A stretch of DNA of 64,000 nucleotides from NCBI GenBank assembly GCA_963556255.1, contig OY744609.1, positions 16,601,386-16,665,385 on the forward strand, given 5' to 3'. Positions within the stretch are counted from its first letter, which is position 1. Each line of letters opens with the position of its first letter. Source of the stretch: Allolobophora icterica (lineage: Eukaryota; Annelida; Clitellata; Crassiclitellata; Lumbricidae). Made by a program: the position numbers and the translations under genes. Positions 1-12,834 of the stretch are shown piece after piece. The notes beneath the pieces were generated by a model. It had not been told where the DNA came from and made no database searches. It saw only the letters and a list, made by a program, of their open reading frames with translations.

Positions 1-180
1 ATAGACTGCCAGATAGACAGATAGACAGATGACAGACAGACAGTTAGATACACAGATAGACAGACATACAGAAAGATAGATAGCTATAGACAGATAGATA
101 TACATGAAGACAGAAAGACAGATAGACAAACAGAAAGACATTTAGATGACAGAAAGACAGACAGATAGAAAGATTGATAA
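1..180. repeat. degenerate GACA/GATA simple repeat
   Basis: The stretch is built almost wholly of GACA, GATA and AGATA units with irregular interruptions. No coding signal is seen. Similar purine-rich units recur at about 1100-1500 and grade into the minisatellite arrays that follow. Confidence 0.75.
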
Positions 181-487
181 ATAGCGCGAGAATGACGGAA
201 AACGCCGTTAGGTTGAGAAAAAGTTAAATGAGCATAACACTAGAAAGTAAGAGCGTCTGAAAACGCATGAATAAGGAAGAAACAAAGAGAGAGCATGTGT
301 GCATGAGAGATACGTATAGAGTAAGATAGAGATCGGGAGTACGGCCTATATGAAGCAGGGATTTAGATTCTGCTTATTCGCGTAATAACTTTTAAGCAAA
401 GACGACTAGGCCAGCTTAAAAAATACAACATCAAAATGTAAAGTAAAACTGCCTGAGACGCTTGTCCTGAAGGGGCTACCCAAATGT

Positions 488-590
488 AGTTTACCCAAAG
501 TACTTCTTGTCAGAAGTACATTTGGCTAAACTTTGGCACTTAGTTTACCCAAATGTACTTCTTGTAAGAAGTACATTTGGGTAAACTAAG
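488..590. repeat. perfect 25-bp-arm palindrome with a diverged copy beside it
   Basis: Bases 539-563 and 566-590 are exact reverse complements separated by only GT, so the 52 bases form a near-perfect hairpin or cruciform. Bases 488-535 carry a diverged version of the same hairpin (TTTACCCAAAGTACTTCTTG and its partner). The pair could be the ends or the whole of a small foldback element; no coding capacity is present. Confidence 0.8.
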
Positions 591-1545
591 GCCATACTGA
601 GAAAATGTGATGCATTTGGCCCATCACATTTCCGACACAATACATCAACAAGCAACAGTTATCAGCTCTATAACATTCACTGCTTAATTCAAGAATGCAA
701 ATAAAGTTTAGATTAAGTTTCATTACTTGCTGGAAGATAACTGCCTGCAACTCAATAACTGTTCGCCTGGGTTCAACACCTATCTTTCTACTCCTATATA
801 TAGTCTTCCTATTGCAATCTGAATCTAGCAGATTCATTCAACAGAATCCGCAGCTCTTGCTTGTCCTACTGACATCATTCATTCATTCTGGATATTTATA
901 TAGCACCTATTCAAGAGACCTACTCATGTGCCCCATGGAAAACGAATGGGTAAGTGCATGTGTCCTTCTAGACTGGGCAGATTATTCTAATACGGTAGGC
1001 CATTCTCTATCACGCTACACTGAAATGGTAATTCGTCTGCTGAATCAGTGACGCATGGAGACAATTAACACTAGCACTTATAAGAACGATCCAAAACAAA
1101 ACTCGGGCACAGACAGGAAAAGAGATTGGGAAACACACAGACGTGCAAGGTCAGGTGTAGACAGAAATGATAACAGAAAGGCAGCAGACACAGATAGGCA
1201 CAGACATAGACAGAGATATATACAGTATAGTAGCAACAGGCAAGCAAGAAGACCTCACGTAAGACACAGTGACAAAAGGTGATATGCAGCCAGACGTAAA
1301 CGAAGGAACACACAGTGTTAGAAAGAGATAGGAGGGCAGACAGAAAGCAAGACATAAAACCAGAAGAAATAAGCAGGCAGGAAGATCAAAAGTAACAAGG
1401 ATACATTGATAGAAACAGAGAGGCAGACAGACCTATAGTCAGACAGAGAAAGTCAGAGCAAGACATAGGCAGACAGACTAATAGAAAGACAAAGACCATA
1501 AGTCCCTCTACTTATCTCTTACTCTGCTTGTCTTTGTCTTACTAC
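591..1545. other. non-coding stretch, partly purine-rich
   Basis: No gene is recognised. Bases 872-906 (CATTCATTCTGGATATTTAT followed by a TAGCACC end) match 30093-30128, so both look like the reversed 3' end of one retroelement family. From about 1100 the sequence is again rich in GACAGA and ACAGAC units and merges into the array to its right. Confidence 0.45.
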
Positions 1546-2604
1546 TATAGGACTGTCTGCTACTCTGTTTCTCTGCTTGCCTCTGTCTTACTATAGGTAC
1601 GTCTGCTACTCTGTATCTCTGCTCGTCTTTGTCTTGCTATAGGTATGTCTGCTACTCTGCATCTCTGCTTGCCTTTGTCTTACCATAGGTATGTCTGCTA
1701 CTCTGTATCTCTGCTTGCCTTTGTCTTACCATAGGTATGTCTGCTACTCTGTATCTCTGCTTGCCTTTGTCTTACCATAGGTATGTCTGCTACTCTGTAT
1801 CTCTGCTTGCCTTTGTCTTACCATAGGTGTGTCTGCTACTCTGTATCTCTGCTTGCCTTTGTCTTACCATAGGTATGTCTGCTACTCTGTATCTCTGCTT
1901 GCCTTTGTCTTACCATAGGTCTGTCTGCTACTCTGTATCTCTGCTTGCCTTTGTCTTACCATAGGTGTGTCTGCTACTCTGTATCTCTGCTTGCCTTTGT
2001 CTTACCATAGGTCTGTCTGCTACTCTGTATCTCTGCTTGCCTTTGTCTTACCATAGGTATGTCTGCTACTCTGTATCTCTGCTTGCCTTTGTCTTACCAT
2101 AGGTCTGTCTGCTACTCTGTATCTCTGCTTGCCTTTGTCTTACCATAGATCTGTCTGCTACTCTGTATCTCTGCTTGCCTTTGTCTTACCATAGGTCTGT
2201 CTGCTACTCTGTATCTCTGCTTGCCTTTGTCTTACCATAGGTGTGTCGGCTACTCTGTATCTCTGCTTGCCTTTGTCTTACCATAGGTATGTCTGCTACT
2301 CTGTATCTCTGCTTGCCTTTGTCTTACCATAGGTATGTCTGCTACTCTGTATCTCTGCTTGCCTGTGTCTTACCATACGTATGTCTGCTACTCTGTATCT
2401 CTGCTTGCCTTTGTCTTACCATAGGTATGTCTGCTACTCTGTATCTCTGCTTGCCTTTGTCTTACCATAGGTATGTCTGCTACTCTGCATCTCTGCTCGT
2501 CTTTGTCTTACCATAGGTATGTCTGCTATTCTGTATCTCTGCTTGCCTTTGTCTTACCATAGGTATGTCTGCTACTCTGTATCTCTGCTTGTCTTTGTAT
2601 TACA
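1546..2604 (+). repeat. 46-bp minisatellite array, first orientation
   Basis: About 23 tandem units of 46 bp run through this interval. Each has the order ATAGGTATGTCTGCTACTCT, GTATCTCTGCTTGCC, TTTGTCTTACC. Units differ mainly at the GTATG/GTCTG/GTGTG position. Apparent reading frames here are repeat artefacts with the same short peptide reiterated. Confidence 0.9.
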
Positions 2605-4880
2605 CTAGGTAAGACAAAGACAAGGAGAGAAACAGATAAGCAGACACACCTATAGTAAGCAAAGACAAGGAGAGAAACAGATAAGCAGACAGACCTATAG
2701 TAAGCAAAGACAAGGAGAGAAACAGATAAGCAGACAGACCCATAGTAAGCAAAGACAAGGAGAGAAACAGATAAGCAGACAGACCTATAGTAAGCAAAGA
2801 CAAGGAGAGAAACAGATAAGCAGACAGACCTATAGTAAGCAAAGACAAGAGAGAAACAGATAAGCAGACAGACCCATAGTAAGCAAAGACAAGGGAGAAA
2901 CAGATAAGCAGACAGACCTATAGTAAGCAAAGACAAGGAGAGAAACAGATAAGCAGACAGACCTATAGTAAGCAAAGACAAGAGAGAAACAGATAAGCAG
3001 ACAGACCCATAGTAAGCAAAGACAAGGAGAGAAACAGATAAGCAGACAGACCTATAGTAAGCAAAGACAAGAGAGAAACAGGTAAGCAGACAGACCTATA
3101 GTAAGCAAAGACAAGGAGAAAAACAGATAAGCAGACAGACCTATAGTAAGCAAAGACAAGGAGAGAAACAGATAAGCAGACAGACCTATAGTAAGCAAAG
3201 ACAAGAGAGAAACAGATAAGCAGACAGACCTATAGTAAGCAAAGACAAGGAGAGAAACAGATAACCAGACAGACCTATAGTAAGCAAAGACAAGGAGAGA
3301 AACAGATAAGCAGACAGACCTATAGTAAGCAAAGACAAGAGAGAAACAGATAAGCAGACAGACCTATAGTAAGCAAAGACAAGGAGAGAAACAGATAACC
3401 AGACAGACCTATAGTAAGCAAAGACAAGGAGAAAAACAGATAAGCAGACAGACCTATAGTAAGCAAAGACAAGGAGAGAAACAGATAAGCAGACAGACCT
3501 ATAGTAAGCAAAGACAAGAGAGAAACAGATAAGCAGACAGACCTATAGTAAGCAAAGACAAGAGAGAAACAGATAAGCAGACAGACCTATAGTAAGCAAA
3601 GACAAGGAGAGAAACAGATAAGCAGGCAGACCTATAGTAAGCAAAGACAAGAGAGAAACAGATAAGCAGACAGACCTATAGTAAGCAAAGACAAGAGAGA
3701 AACAGGTAAGCAGACAGACCTATAGTAAGCAAAGACAAGGAGAGAAACAGATAAACAGACAGACCTATAGTAAGCAAAGACAAGAGAGAAACAGATAAGA
3801 AGACAGACCCATAGTAAGCAAAGACAAGGAGAGAAACAGATAAGCAGACAGACCTATAGTAAGCAAAGACAAGAGAGAAACAGGTAAGCAGACAGACCTA
3901 TAGTAAGCAAAGACAAGGAGAAAAACAGATAAGCAGACAGACCTATAGTAAGCAAAGACAAGGAGAGAAACAGATAAGCAGACAGACCTATAGTAAGCAA
4001 AGACAAGAGAGAAACAGATAAGCAGACAGACCTATAGTAAGCAAAGACAAGGAGAGAAACAGATAACCAGACAGACCTATAGTAAGCAAAGACAAGGAGA
4101 GAAACAGATAAGCAGACAGACCTATAGTAAGCAAAGACAAGAGAGAAACAGATAAGCAGACAGACCCATAGTAAGCAAAGACAAGGAGAGAAACAGATAA
4201 GCAGACAGACCTATAGTAAGCAAAGACAAGGAGAGAAACAGATAAGCAGACAGACCTATAGTAAGCAAAGACAAGAGAGAAACAGATAAGCAGACAGACC
4301 CATAGTAAGCAAAGACAAGGGAGAAACAGATAAGCAGGCAGACCCATAGTAAGCAAAGACAAGGAGAGAAACAGATAAGCAGACAGACCTATAGTAAGCA
4401 AAGACAAGGAGAGAAACAGATAAGCAGACAGACCTATAGTAAGCAAAGACAAGAGAGAAACAGATAAGCAGACAGACCCATAGTAAGCAAAGACAAGGAG
4501 AGAAACAGATAAGCAGACAGACCTATAGTAAGCAAAGACAAGAGAGAAACAGGTAAGCAGACAGACCTATAGTAAGCACAGACAAGAGAGAAACAGATAT
4601 GCAGACAGACCTATAGTAAGCAAAGACAAGGAGAGAAACAGATAAGCAGACAGACCTATAAGCAAAGAAAAGAGAGAAACAGGTAAGCAGACAGACCTAT
4701 AGTAAGCAAAGACAAGAGAAGAACAGATAAGCAGACAGACCTATAGTAAGCAAAGACAAGGAGAGAAACAGATAAACAGACAGACCTATGGTAAGATAAA
4801 GACAAAGAGAGAAACAGATAAGCAGACAGACCTAAGACAAAGACAAGGAGAGAAAGAGATAAGCAGACAGACCTATGGTA
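2605..4880 (-). repeat. 43-46-bp minisatellite array, opposite orientation
   Basis: About 50 units with GTAAGCAAAGACAAGGAGAG, AAACAGATAAGCAGAC and AGACCTATA continue directly from the first array. The reverse complement of this unit (TATAGGTCTGTCTGCTTATC and so on) is clearly homologous to the first-array unit. The two arrays are therefore one family in opposed orientation, meeting at about 2600-2610. GGAGAGAAA and GAGAGAAA variants create alternating unit lengths. Long frames on the minus strand are repeat artefacts. Confidence 0.9.
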
Positions 4881-4881
4881 A

Positions 4882-5187
4882 TTCTGCTGCCTCATTCTGC
4901 TGCTTCGCTGCGTCCTCTCCGATCTTCTGATCGCCTTGACCTCTTAGTTCCTCGTGTCAGGACTACTATGGCTCAGTCCAGATCCTTTGCCTGCATAGGT
5001 CCCCTACTTTGGAACCGACTTTCTCCTTCTGTTCGCACCACCATTCTCTCTGGTAGCGTTGCTTCTTCTTTTTCTCACCTTAAATCCTGCTTTTTCTCTC
5101 GGGGTCTCGCGCACTGGGAGCGCCTCTGAATGGTCTATACCGCGAGAGGCGCTTTATAAATGCCCATATACAATACAATACAATATA
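4882..5187 (+). mobile_element. LINE 3' fragment inside the minisatellite
   Basis: This is a 5'-truncated non-LTR retrotransposon end. It encodes the last roughly 75 residues of an ORF2-like protein (LLVPRVRTTMAQSRSFACIG, LLWNRL, LAHWERL then stop). It then has a 9-bp hairpin (5119-5127 with 5145-5153), an ATAAATG segment and a tail of TACAA units. The nearest relative in the window is 35275-35935. The flanking array reads TATGGTAA on the left and TATAGTAA on the right, a plausible target duplication. The exact clade (CR1/L2-like) is inferred, not proven. Confidence 0.8.
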
Positions 5188-5390
5188 GTAAGTAAAGACA
5201 AGAGAGAAACAGATAAGCAGACAGACAAATAGTAAGATAAAGACAAAGGGAGAAACAGATAATCAGACGAATCTATAGCAAGACCAAGACTGCAAGAGAA
5301 ACAGACAAGCAGACACACCTAAGAGAAAGACAGCGAAAGAAACAGACAAGCAGACACACCTAAGACAAAGACATGAGAGAAACAGCTAGA
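5188..5390 (-). repeat. decayed right end of the minisatellite array
   Basis: Units such as AAAGACAAGAGAGAAACAG and AGCAGACAGAC resume right after the LINE fragment and become progressively degenerate, ending at about 5390. Confidence 0.75.
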
Positions 5391-5772
5391 GGTCGGAAAG
5401 GCAATGATGAAATGTTGAGTGGAGAACATTGTACTACCCGATCTTCAAGCCATGTCGTCCTCTTCCTCTACACGACTGCAGGAACAGAAAGAGGGCTACA
5501 TTAGAAAATGTCTTTGCAGATTTGCATAGCAACTGTCTAGATACTCTTACGGTTTGCTTCAATTAAGCAGATGCACAGCTGTCACCAGGTGTCGTTCGTT
5601 TTTCCAGCCACCAGAACCGCCATCTGTCGACTGATGACGATTCTCTTGAAGAAACCATGCGACTCCAGACGACGGTAGCGAACTTAGACATTCCTTCAAC
5701 AACGAAAAACAAGAGACAGGTTAGCATAACGGTGATACCGTGATTCCTTAGACGTCATCTTGCAAGTGTCAC
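5391..5772. other. unassigned non-coding stretch
   Basis: No gene, repeat family or RNA is recognised in this 380-bp interval. Short frames exist on both strands, but none resembles a known family or has splice-bounded coding character. Confidence 0.4.
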
Positions 5773-6016
5773 TAAGTGGCGGCGATCTTGTTTGACAGGG
5801 GGGGGGGACACTTTTGAAAGGATCTGGTCACAACAGAGTTTTGAGCTGATCTGGTAAAAAAAAAAGAGGTGAAAAATTGCTTCACGCTCACGCGCGATAA
5901 AATTTACTAACCTTTTTTTGGTGTTTCTTTAAAATGTGTGGGGCGAATGTATGGTGTGCCCCCCCACTGTTAAAGGTGGGGGTCTTGTTCCCCTCAACCC
6001 CCCGGGATCGCCGCCC
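5773..6016 (-). mobile_element. short hAT-like element, older copy
   Basis: The ends are AAGTGGCGGCGATC and GATCGCCGCCCATG, imperfect inverted repeats. The interior matches 10999-11246 in reverse orientation (CCCCACTGTTAAAGGTGGGG, TTTTTGGTGTTTC, G/C homopolymer blocks). No target duplication is visible here, so this copy is probably older or altered at one end. It is too short to encode anything. Confidence 0.7.
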
Positions 6017-6242
6017 ATGATTGAAATAGATTTCAGTAAGTTGAAAATGTATAGCTAAAACGGATAATTAGAAAACACAGTGAAAAGTGAAAAATATAGA
6101 AAGGCTATAAACTGTACAAAATAAATTGTATAAATTATGTAATATGATCGTCATGCAATATCTTAGAGAAAATAGCATTTCGAAAATTAAGTGGCCAAGG
6201 GCGGCATTTTGAGTCCTCTCCCCGGGCGGCATTCCAGCTCCG

Positions 6243-6425
6243 CACGTCACTGCATCATCCAGCAACTTTACAAAGGCTACATATTCCAGCACCCTTACAA
6301 AGGCGACATCAGCCAGTACCATTAAAAAGGCGACATATTCCATAACCTTTATAGAGGCGACATCTCCAGCGCCAATTCACAGGCCACATCATCCAATGGA
6401 TGCAGGCGACATCATCCAGCGGTCG
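6243..6425. repeat. 27-bp tandem repeat, about six decayed units
   Basis: Units of the form CATCCAGCA-CTTTACAAAGGCGA follow one another with period 23-27 bp. Each contains a CCAGC or CCAAT core and ends in AGGCGACAT or AGGCCACAT. There is no coding relevance. The array abuts the 5' end of the LINE copy at 6430. Confidence 0.65.
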
Positions 6426-6429
6426 GTAT

Positions 6430-8690
<2,261 letters not shown>

Positions 8691-9651
8691 ACCGTCCTTA
8701 ACAGAAGCGTCAGGTTATACCTGTTCCTGGCGAAGATGAAGATAAGCTTCCGGTGGCAGCGCTGGACTTCGGTCTTCGCAGTCATCTTCCATCGGTCGAA
8801 CTGGACGAGAAGAACGGACCGTATCGAGTGTCGACGTATCCACAAAAGCCTCACGAAATGGCAACGTAACCTACGAAACATAACCTGTCGGGTATCAAGC
8901 ACAAATGCAGACAAAATTTGCAAACTATAGCAAAAATTGCGATTATTGATATCCTATCGATCATATCGAAAATTCACGCATAATAGGCATACAAGTTTTA
9001 AAGCTCATTCACTTCATCAAATGTAGCAAATTGTTTTCTAATTAGCTGGGCAAATTACTTAAACACTTAACTCAAACATTAATAATCAATTTTTTATAAG
9101 GTCTTGTAATAAGATTTAGGTCTAAGAAAAATTTACTCGACAACTAGGGCCTAGGTCATTTTCTTTCATCTTCACTCAAACGATGGGCCCGTTTCTTCCA
9201 ATTATTTCGATAAGAAACAATTATAATATGTTTACTTTATTGTTTTACCTTGTCCAACATCTGTTCCTAAACTTCCATGTCAATTATCAGCGAAAATGAA
9301 TCGATTTGAGCAGAAAATTATTATAATATAATTATTATTACCGAGAGCTCTGTCCGTAGACTTCGTACGCGCGTAAACCTTTGCGGGTTAGGCTACTATG
9401 GCAACGAATTTGACGTCATCAGTTTTTGTTTGTTTCTATAGTTGGCTAATCATGTTATTTGATTTATATCACGTGCAACATACATCCAATCATAGGCTGC
9501 GTTCGACCCACCGTTTGACTGTTTTGGCGCTCGTTCGTGCATCATGACGCAATTTTTCTTATCCAAACCGCATTGGATCTAGTTCAATTCCCTTTAATTG
9601 CTGAACGTAGCAGTATGAAATAGCCATTACCCACCCTCTCAATACATTAAG
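8691..9651. other. unassigned stretch, CpG-bearing near 9350-9420
   Basis: No gene is recognised. A frame at about 8712-8860 (acidic start GEDEDK, ending HEMAT then stop) is preceded by an AG but has no recognisable family. Around 9350-9420 are a CpG-containing segment (GTACGCGCG) and a CRE-like TGACGTCA, which could belong to a promoter, for example that of the missing first COA8 exon; this is only a guess. Confidence 0.3.
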
Positions 9652-9655
9652 GCTT

Positions 9656-9692
<37 letters not shown>

Positions 9693-9693
9693 G

Positions 9694-9744
<51 letters not shown>

Positions 9745-9749
9745 GTCAG

Positions 9750-9782
<33 letters not shown>
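9652..9782. repeat. (TCAA)n tetranucleotide repeat
   Basis: About 32 TCAA units with occasional TCAG variants. Tetranucleotide tails of this type often mark retroelement 3' ends, but no attached element was recognised. Confidence 0.95.
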
Positions 9783-9783
<1 letters not shown>

Positions 9784-9917
9784 TTCGTTTATTCGTCAAC
9801 CATTTGACATAACGCAATTGGTAGCAATCATAGATAAGTAAAATAATGAATAGAAATCTATAAGCTGTTTCTCGTTCATTTCAAAGCTAATACAAGTCAT
9901 GACACAAGTCTCTTCTC

Positions 9918-10630
9918 ATAGATTGTGCCTCTGTTCTGGTTCCTGTCATCACCAAAATAATCAACCTCTCTCTCTCTCTCTCTACTGGTCGCTTCCCCAC
10001 CGCCTTTAAACAATCTCTTGTCACCCCCCTCCTCAAAAAAGCTAATCTTGACAAGGAAAACCTCTCAAACTATCGCCCCATCTCCAATCTTTCCTTTTTA
10101 TCTAAACTAACTGGACGCATTGTTCTTGCCCAGATGAATGACTACCTTTCTTGTAACTCACTCCTCAACCCCCACCAATCTGGCTTTACTAAACACCACT
10201 CTACAGAAACTCTTCTTGTCTCTCTGTATAATAAACTGGTCTCTGCTGTAAGTCATCAACAAGTCTCCTGTCTCTGTCTCTTCGACATCTCTGCCGCTTT
10301 TGACACCATAGATCACGAACTACTTCTCCTACGGCTGTCCTCTTGGTTTGGCGTCTCTGGCAATGCTCTACTTTGGTTTCAGTCTTACTTGTCTTCACGC
10401 TCCTTCTCTGTTAAAGCCTCCAGCCACTCATCACAAGCCCTTCCACTCTCTTGTGGTGTTCCTCAAGGCTCCGTCCTAGGTCCACTTCTCTTCATCCTCT
10501 ACACTACACCCCTGAGCCATCTCATAAAATCCTCTTCTGTTGACCACCATCTGTATGCAGACGACACTCAACTCTTCATTTCCTTCTCCCTTAGCTCTTT
10601 CTCCATCTCCATTGCTCAACTACTCGATGT
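9918..10630 (+). mobile_element. LINE RT fragment, family A, open frame
   Basis: A single open frame of about 240 codons begins [20 protein letters not shown]. It contains [56 protein letters not shown] and [11 protein letters not shown], the canonical fingers/palm blocks of a non-LTR reverse transcriptase with the YADD box. It is the same family as 6430-8690 but less decayed. It stops abruptly at the inverted-repeat element starting at 10631, and the LINE does not resume beyond, so the 3' half is lost. Both ends are truncated and no promoter or start is evident. Confidence 0.88.
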
Positions 10631-10998
10631 ACCACAGTATAAATAATTACACAGTACGTCAATCATCTTCGATATGACGGCGTCGTTAAATAAATGTTAC
10701 AAACCGTCGACTCCCGGCCGATGCAGCAGTCAGAATATGTGACCGACCGCCATCTTGAAAATGAGCATTTACCCGTCGATACACCGGAATCCATCACATA
10801 AAATAGACCTATTTTTAAACGTTACAACAACATCTAGGACTTCATTAGAATTATCAATATTATTTTTAACGTTTATTTCAGCTTAGGCCTAAATCTATAA
10901 TTCAAAACTCAGTTTAAAAATGGCATCACCGCAAAACAAGTCAACAGTTAGGCCTAGCAGTGCGAGTCGACGTACTGTGTAATTATTTATACTGTGGT
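10631..10998. mobile_element. DNA element with 30-bp perfect inverted ends
   Basis: Bases 10631-10660 (ACCACAGTATAAATAATTAC, ACAGTACGTC) are the exact reverse complement of 10969-10998. The 368-bp interior has no coding frame, so this is a non-autonomous element. A clear target duplication was not found, and the superfamily is not assigned. It truncates the LINE fragment on its left, and a hAT-like element has inserted at its right tip. Confidence 0.8.
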
Positions 10999-11246
10999 CA
11001 TGGGCGGCGATCCCGGGGGGTCGAGGGGGACAAGACCCCCACCTTTAAGAGTGGGGGGACACGCCATACATCGGACCCCCAAATTTTGAGGAAACCCCAA
11101 AAAAGGTCATCAAATTTTTGACCTTTTTTTCACAAGATCATTTCAATATTTTTACATCTTTTTTCACAAGACCAGTTCAAAACTCTTTTTTCACCAGATC
11201 AGTTCCAAAATGTCCCCCCCCCCCACCAACAAGATCGCCGCCACTG
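10999..11246 (+). mobile_element. hAT-like MITE with 8-bp target duplication
   Basis: The ends are CATGGGCGGCGATC and GATCGCCGCCACTG, 12 of 14 bases complementary. The flanks are perfect 8-bp direct repeats ACTGTGGT (10991-10998 and 11247-11254). The 248-bp interior is non-coding with G/C runs. It is the same family as 5773-6016. The duplication consists of the terminal bases of the neighbouring inverted-repeat element, so this insertion is the younger of the two. Confidence 0.85.
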
Positions 11247-11504
11247 ACTGTGGTCCAACCACAGAATCTGATATTCTATTACTGTACAGATCACTTGTGC
11301 AGTCCTTTAAATTGGCATCAAGTGCTAGGCCTATGTGTCAAATGTTTGTTTGCACTGACGTATGAGGGTGGAAGGACAGTACCCTCTGTATCGTGATTTG
11401 ATTTCCCCAATAGTGGGTGGTCGGTAGGCCTATATTCATGTTATAGCTGAATTCACTGTATACGGGATCTAATGAGAAATAAATCGTGAGTTATCTTTAT
11501 TCCT

Positions 11505-11575
11505 GGCAAGGATTTGAATCCTGGAACTCTGGGTTGGAAGTCCAGCGTGCTGTCGAACATCATTTGCCATTAAAG
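11505..11575 (-). other. tRNA-like fragment, probably SINE head
   Basis: Read on the minus strand it has a B-box-like AGGATTCAAATCC and an anticodon-loop-like CTTCCAA (TCC) between CTGG and CCAG. The 5' half does not fold as a proper acceptor/D arm, so it is more likely a tRNA-derived repeat than a functional gene. Confidence 0.4.
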
Positions 11576-11779
11576 GTTAACACGTATTAAAAGCGAAAGG
11601 TTGGATTACCGTAGATTTAAACACATTAGATCTGACTTAGCAGGCCGAGTTCACTTAAACAGGCATGCAGTCAGAATAGTAGTTGAAAAAGTTGCAACAA
11701 AATCATTGAAACAATAATATTGATTCAAGCAGTTATTGAAACCAATTAAAAATTACAGTTTATATAGAACAATTGCTAT

Positions 11780-12239
11780 GGGATCATCCATAAAGGACTT
11801 CCGCAATGAGGGGGATGGAGGGGATAATAGAAATACGGACAAATGCGGACAAGGGGGAGGGGGTATTGACCAGTGCGGACGTCCGCATCTACAGTTTCAA
11901 TTTTGATAGTTTAATTTTAAACACTACCTTGTTTCAACCTTCCCCGAAAGACGAAAAGGTCAGTGATTGCCTAAAACCTCATGCATATGGTATAACTTTT
12001 ACTGCGACTTTAAAGAGGCTTTTATTACTGCACATCCTGCGATATGAAACTAACTATCGCTAAACGTGCACAGGAACTGTGGAATAATTGTAAAAAAATG
12101 ATGATGACATTAAAACTTGCCATGGCTTAGGCATGCGGACGTCCGCAAGGGGAGGGAGGGGTAATGTCAAATGCGGACAAGAGGGGAGGGAGGGCCCAAA
12201 GTAGGTCATATTTTGCGGACGTCCTTTATGGACGACCCC
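11780..12239. mobile_element. MITE with GGG(A/G)TC(A/G)TCCATAAAGGAC ends
   Basis: The left end GGGATCATCCATAAAGGACT and the right end (reverse complement GGGGTCGTCCATAAAGGACG) form an inverted repeat of about 26 bp with four mismatches, extending to TCCGCA. The 460-bp interior has subterminal GCGGACA-type repeats and no transposase. The short target duplication is ambiguous. Confidence 0.75.
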
Positions 12240-12724
12240 TATGTATGACTATTTAAGTGATTCGATTGTTTAAAATTTTATTTAAAATAGATTATAGACT
12301 ATATGTTATCGCTAAATACAATTTACTGTAATGCAGTTGAATTTTCTTTATTTAGATTCACATAAAGTTGTTCAGCTATTAATAATTTTTTATTATGAAT
12401 GGCAGCTCAAAAAAACCATAGATATAATAAACTTATGCTAAAAACTAGCCTTGAAGGTCAACTCTCTGACCTAGATACATGATTAACACAAGACTTTGTA
12501 GACTAAAACCAAATATACTTAATCATAGAATATATGTGGTAAAACGTTTTAACAATGTTTTGCAACTTAAGTTCGCGGATAATAAAGTTTAATCCAAATG
12601 TTTATCATTCAGTTGGAGCAAGTACTCAAGTAATTGATTATTAATTTGCTTGTAACATTTTCATTTAGTAGTCGATCTAATCTAACCTAATGACTTCTTT
12701 AGCGCCGTTATATTATCATATATC
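12240..12724. other. AT-rich stretch without recognised feature
   Basis: Nothing gene-like or repeat-like is recognised except short AT-rich words just before the retroelement end at 12725. Confidence 0.4.
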
Positions 12725-12795
12725 ATATCATATCTGGTTATTTATAAAGCGCCGCTCACAGTATGGACTATTCAAGAAATCAGCTGATGGTCGTT
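12725..12795 (-). mobile_element. reversed LINE 3' end, family B
   Basis: GGTTATTTATAAAGCGCC followed by TCACAGTATGGACTATTC is the reverse complement of the GTCTATACC-hairpin-TTTATAAAT end seen at 5119-5165. Only the terminal part remains. Confidence 0.55.
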
Positions 12796-12834
12796 TAGAC
12801 TCAGGCCAACACATCCTAAGGTGCTGTAGGTTGA

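Noticed and set aside
2241..4895. Several long leucine/serine/cysteine-rich frames on both strands
   Set aside because: They simply read through the minisatellite; the same short peptide repeats with each unit and there is no coding signal.
1..5390. CRISPR-like array because of regular repeats
   Set aside because: Units are contiguous with no unique spacers, and the sequence is plainly eukaryotic.
8712..8860. Possible terminal exon ending HEMAT with an acidic GEDEDK start
   Set aside because: Short, without a recognisable family, and no neighbouring exons in phase; it could be chance.
11505..11575. Functional tRNA-Gly gene
   Set aside because: B box and anticodon-like loop are present, but the acceptor and D arms do not pair; more likely a SINE head.
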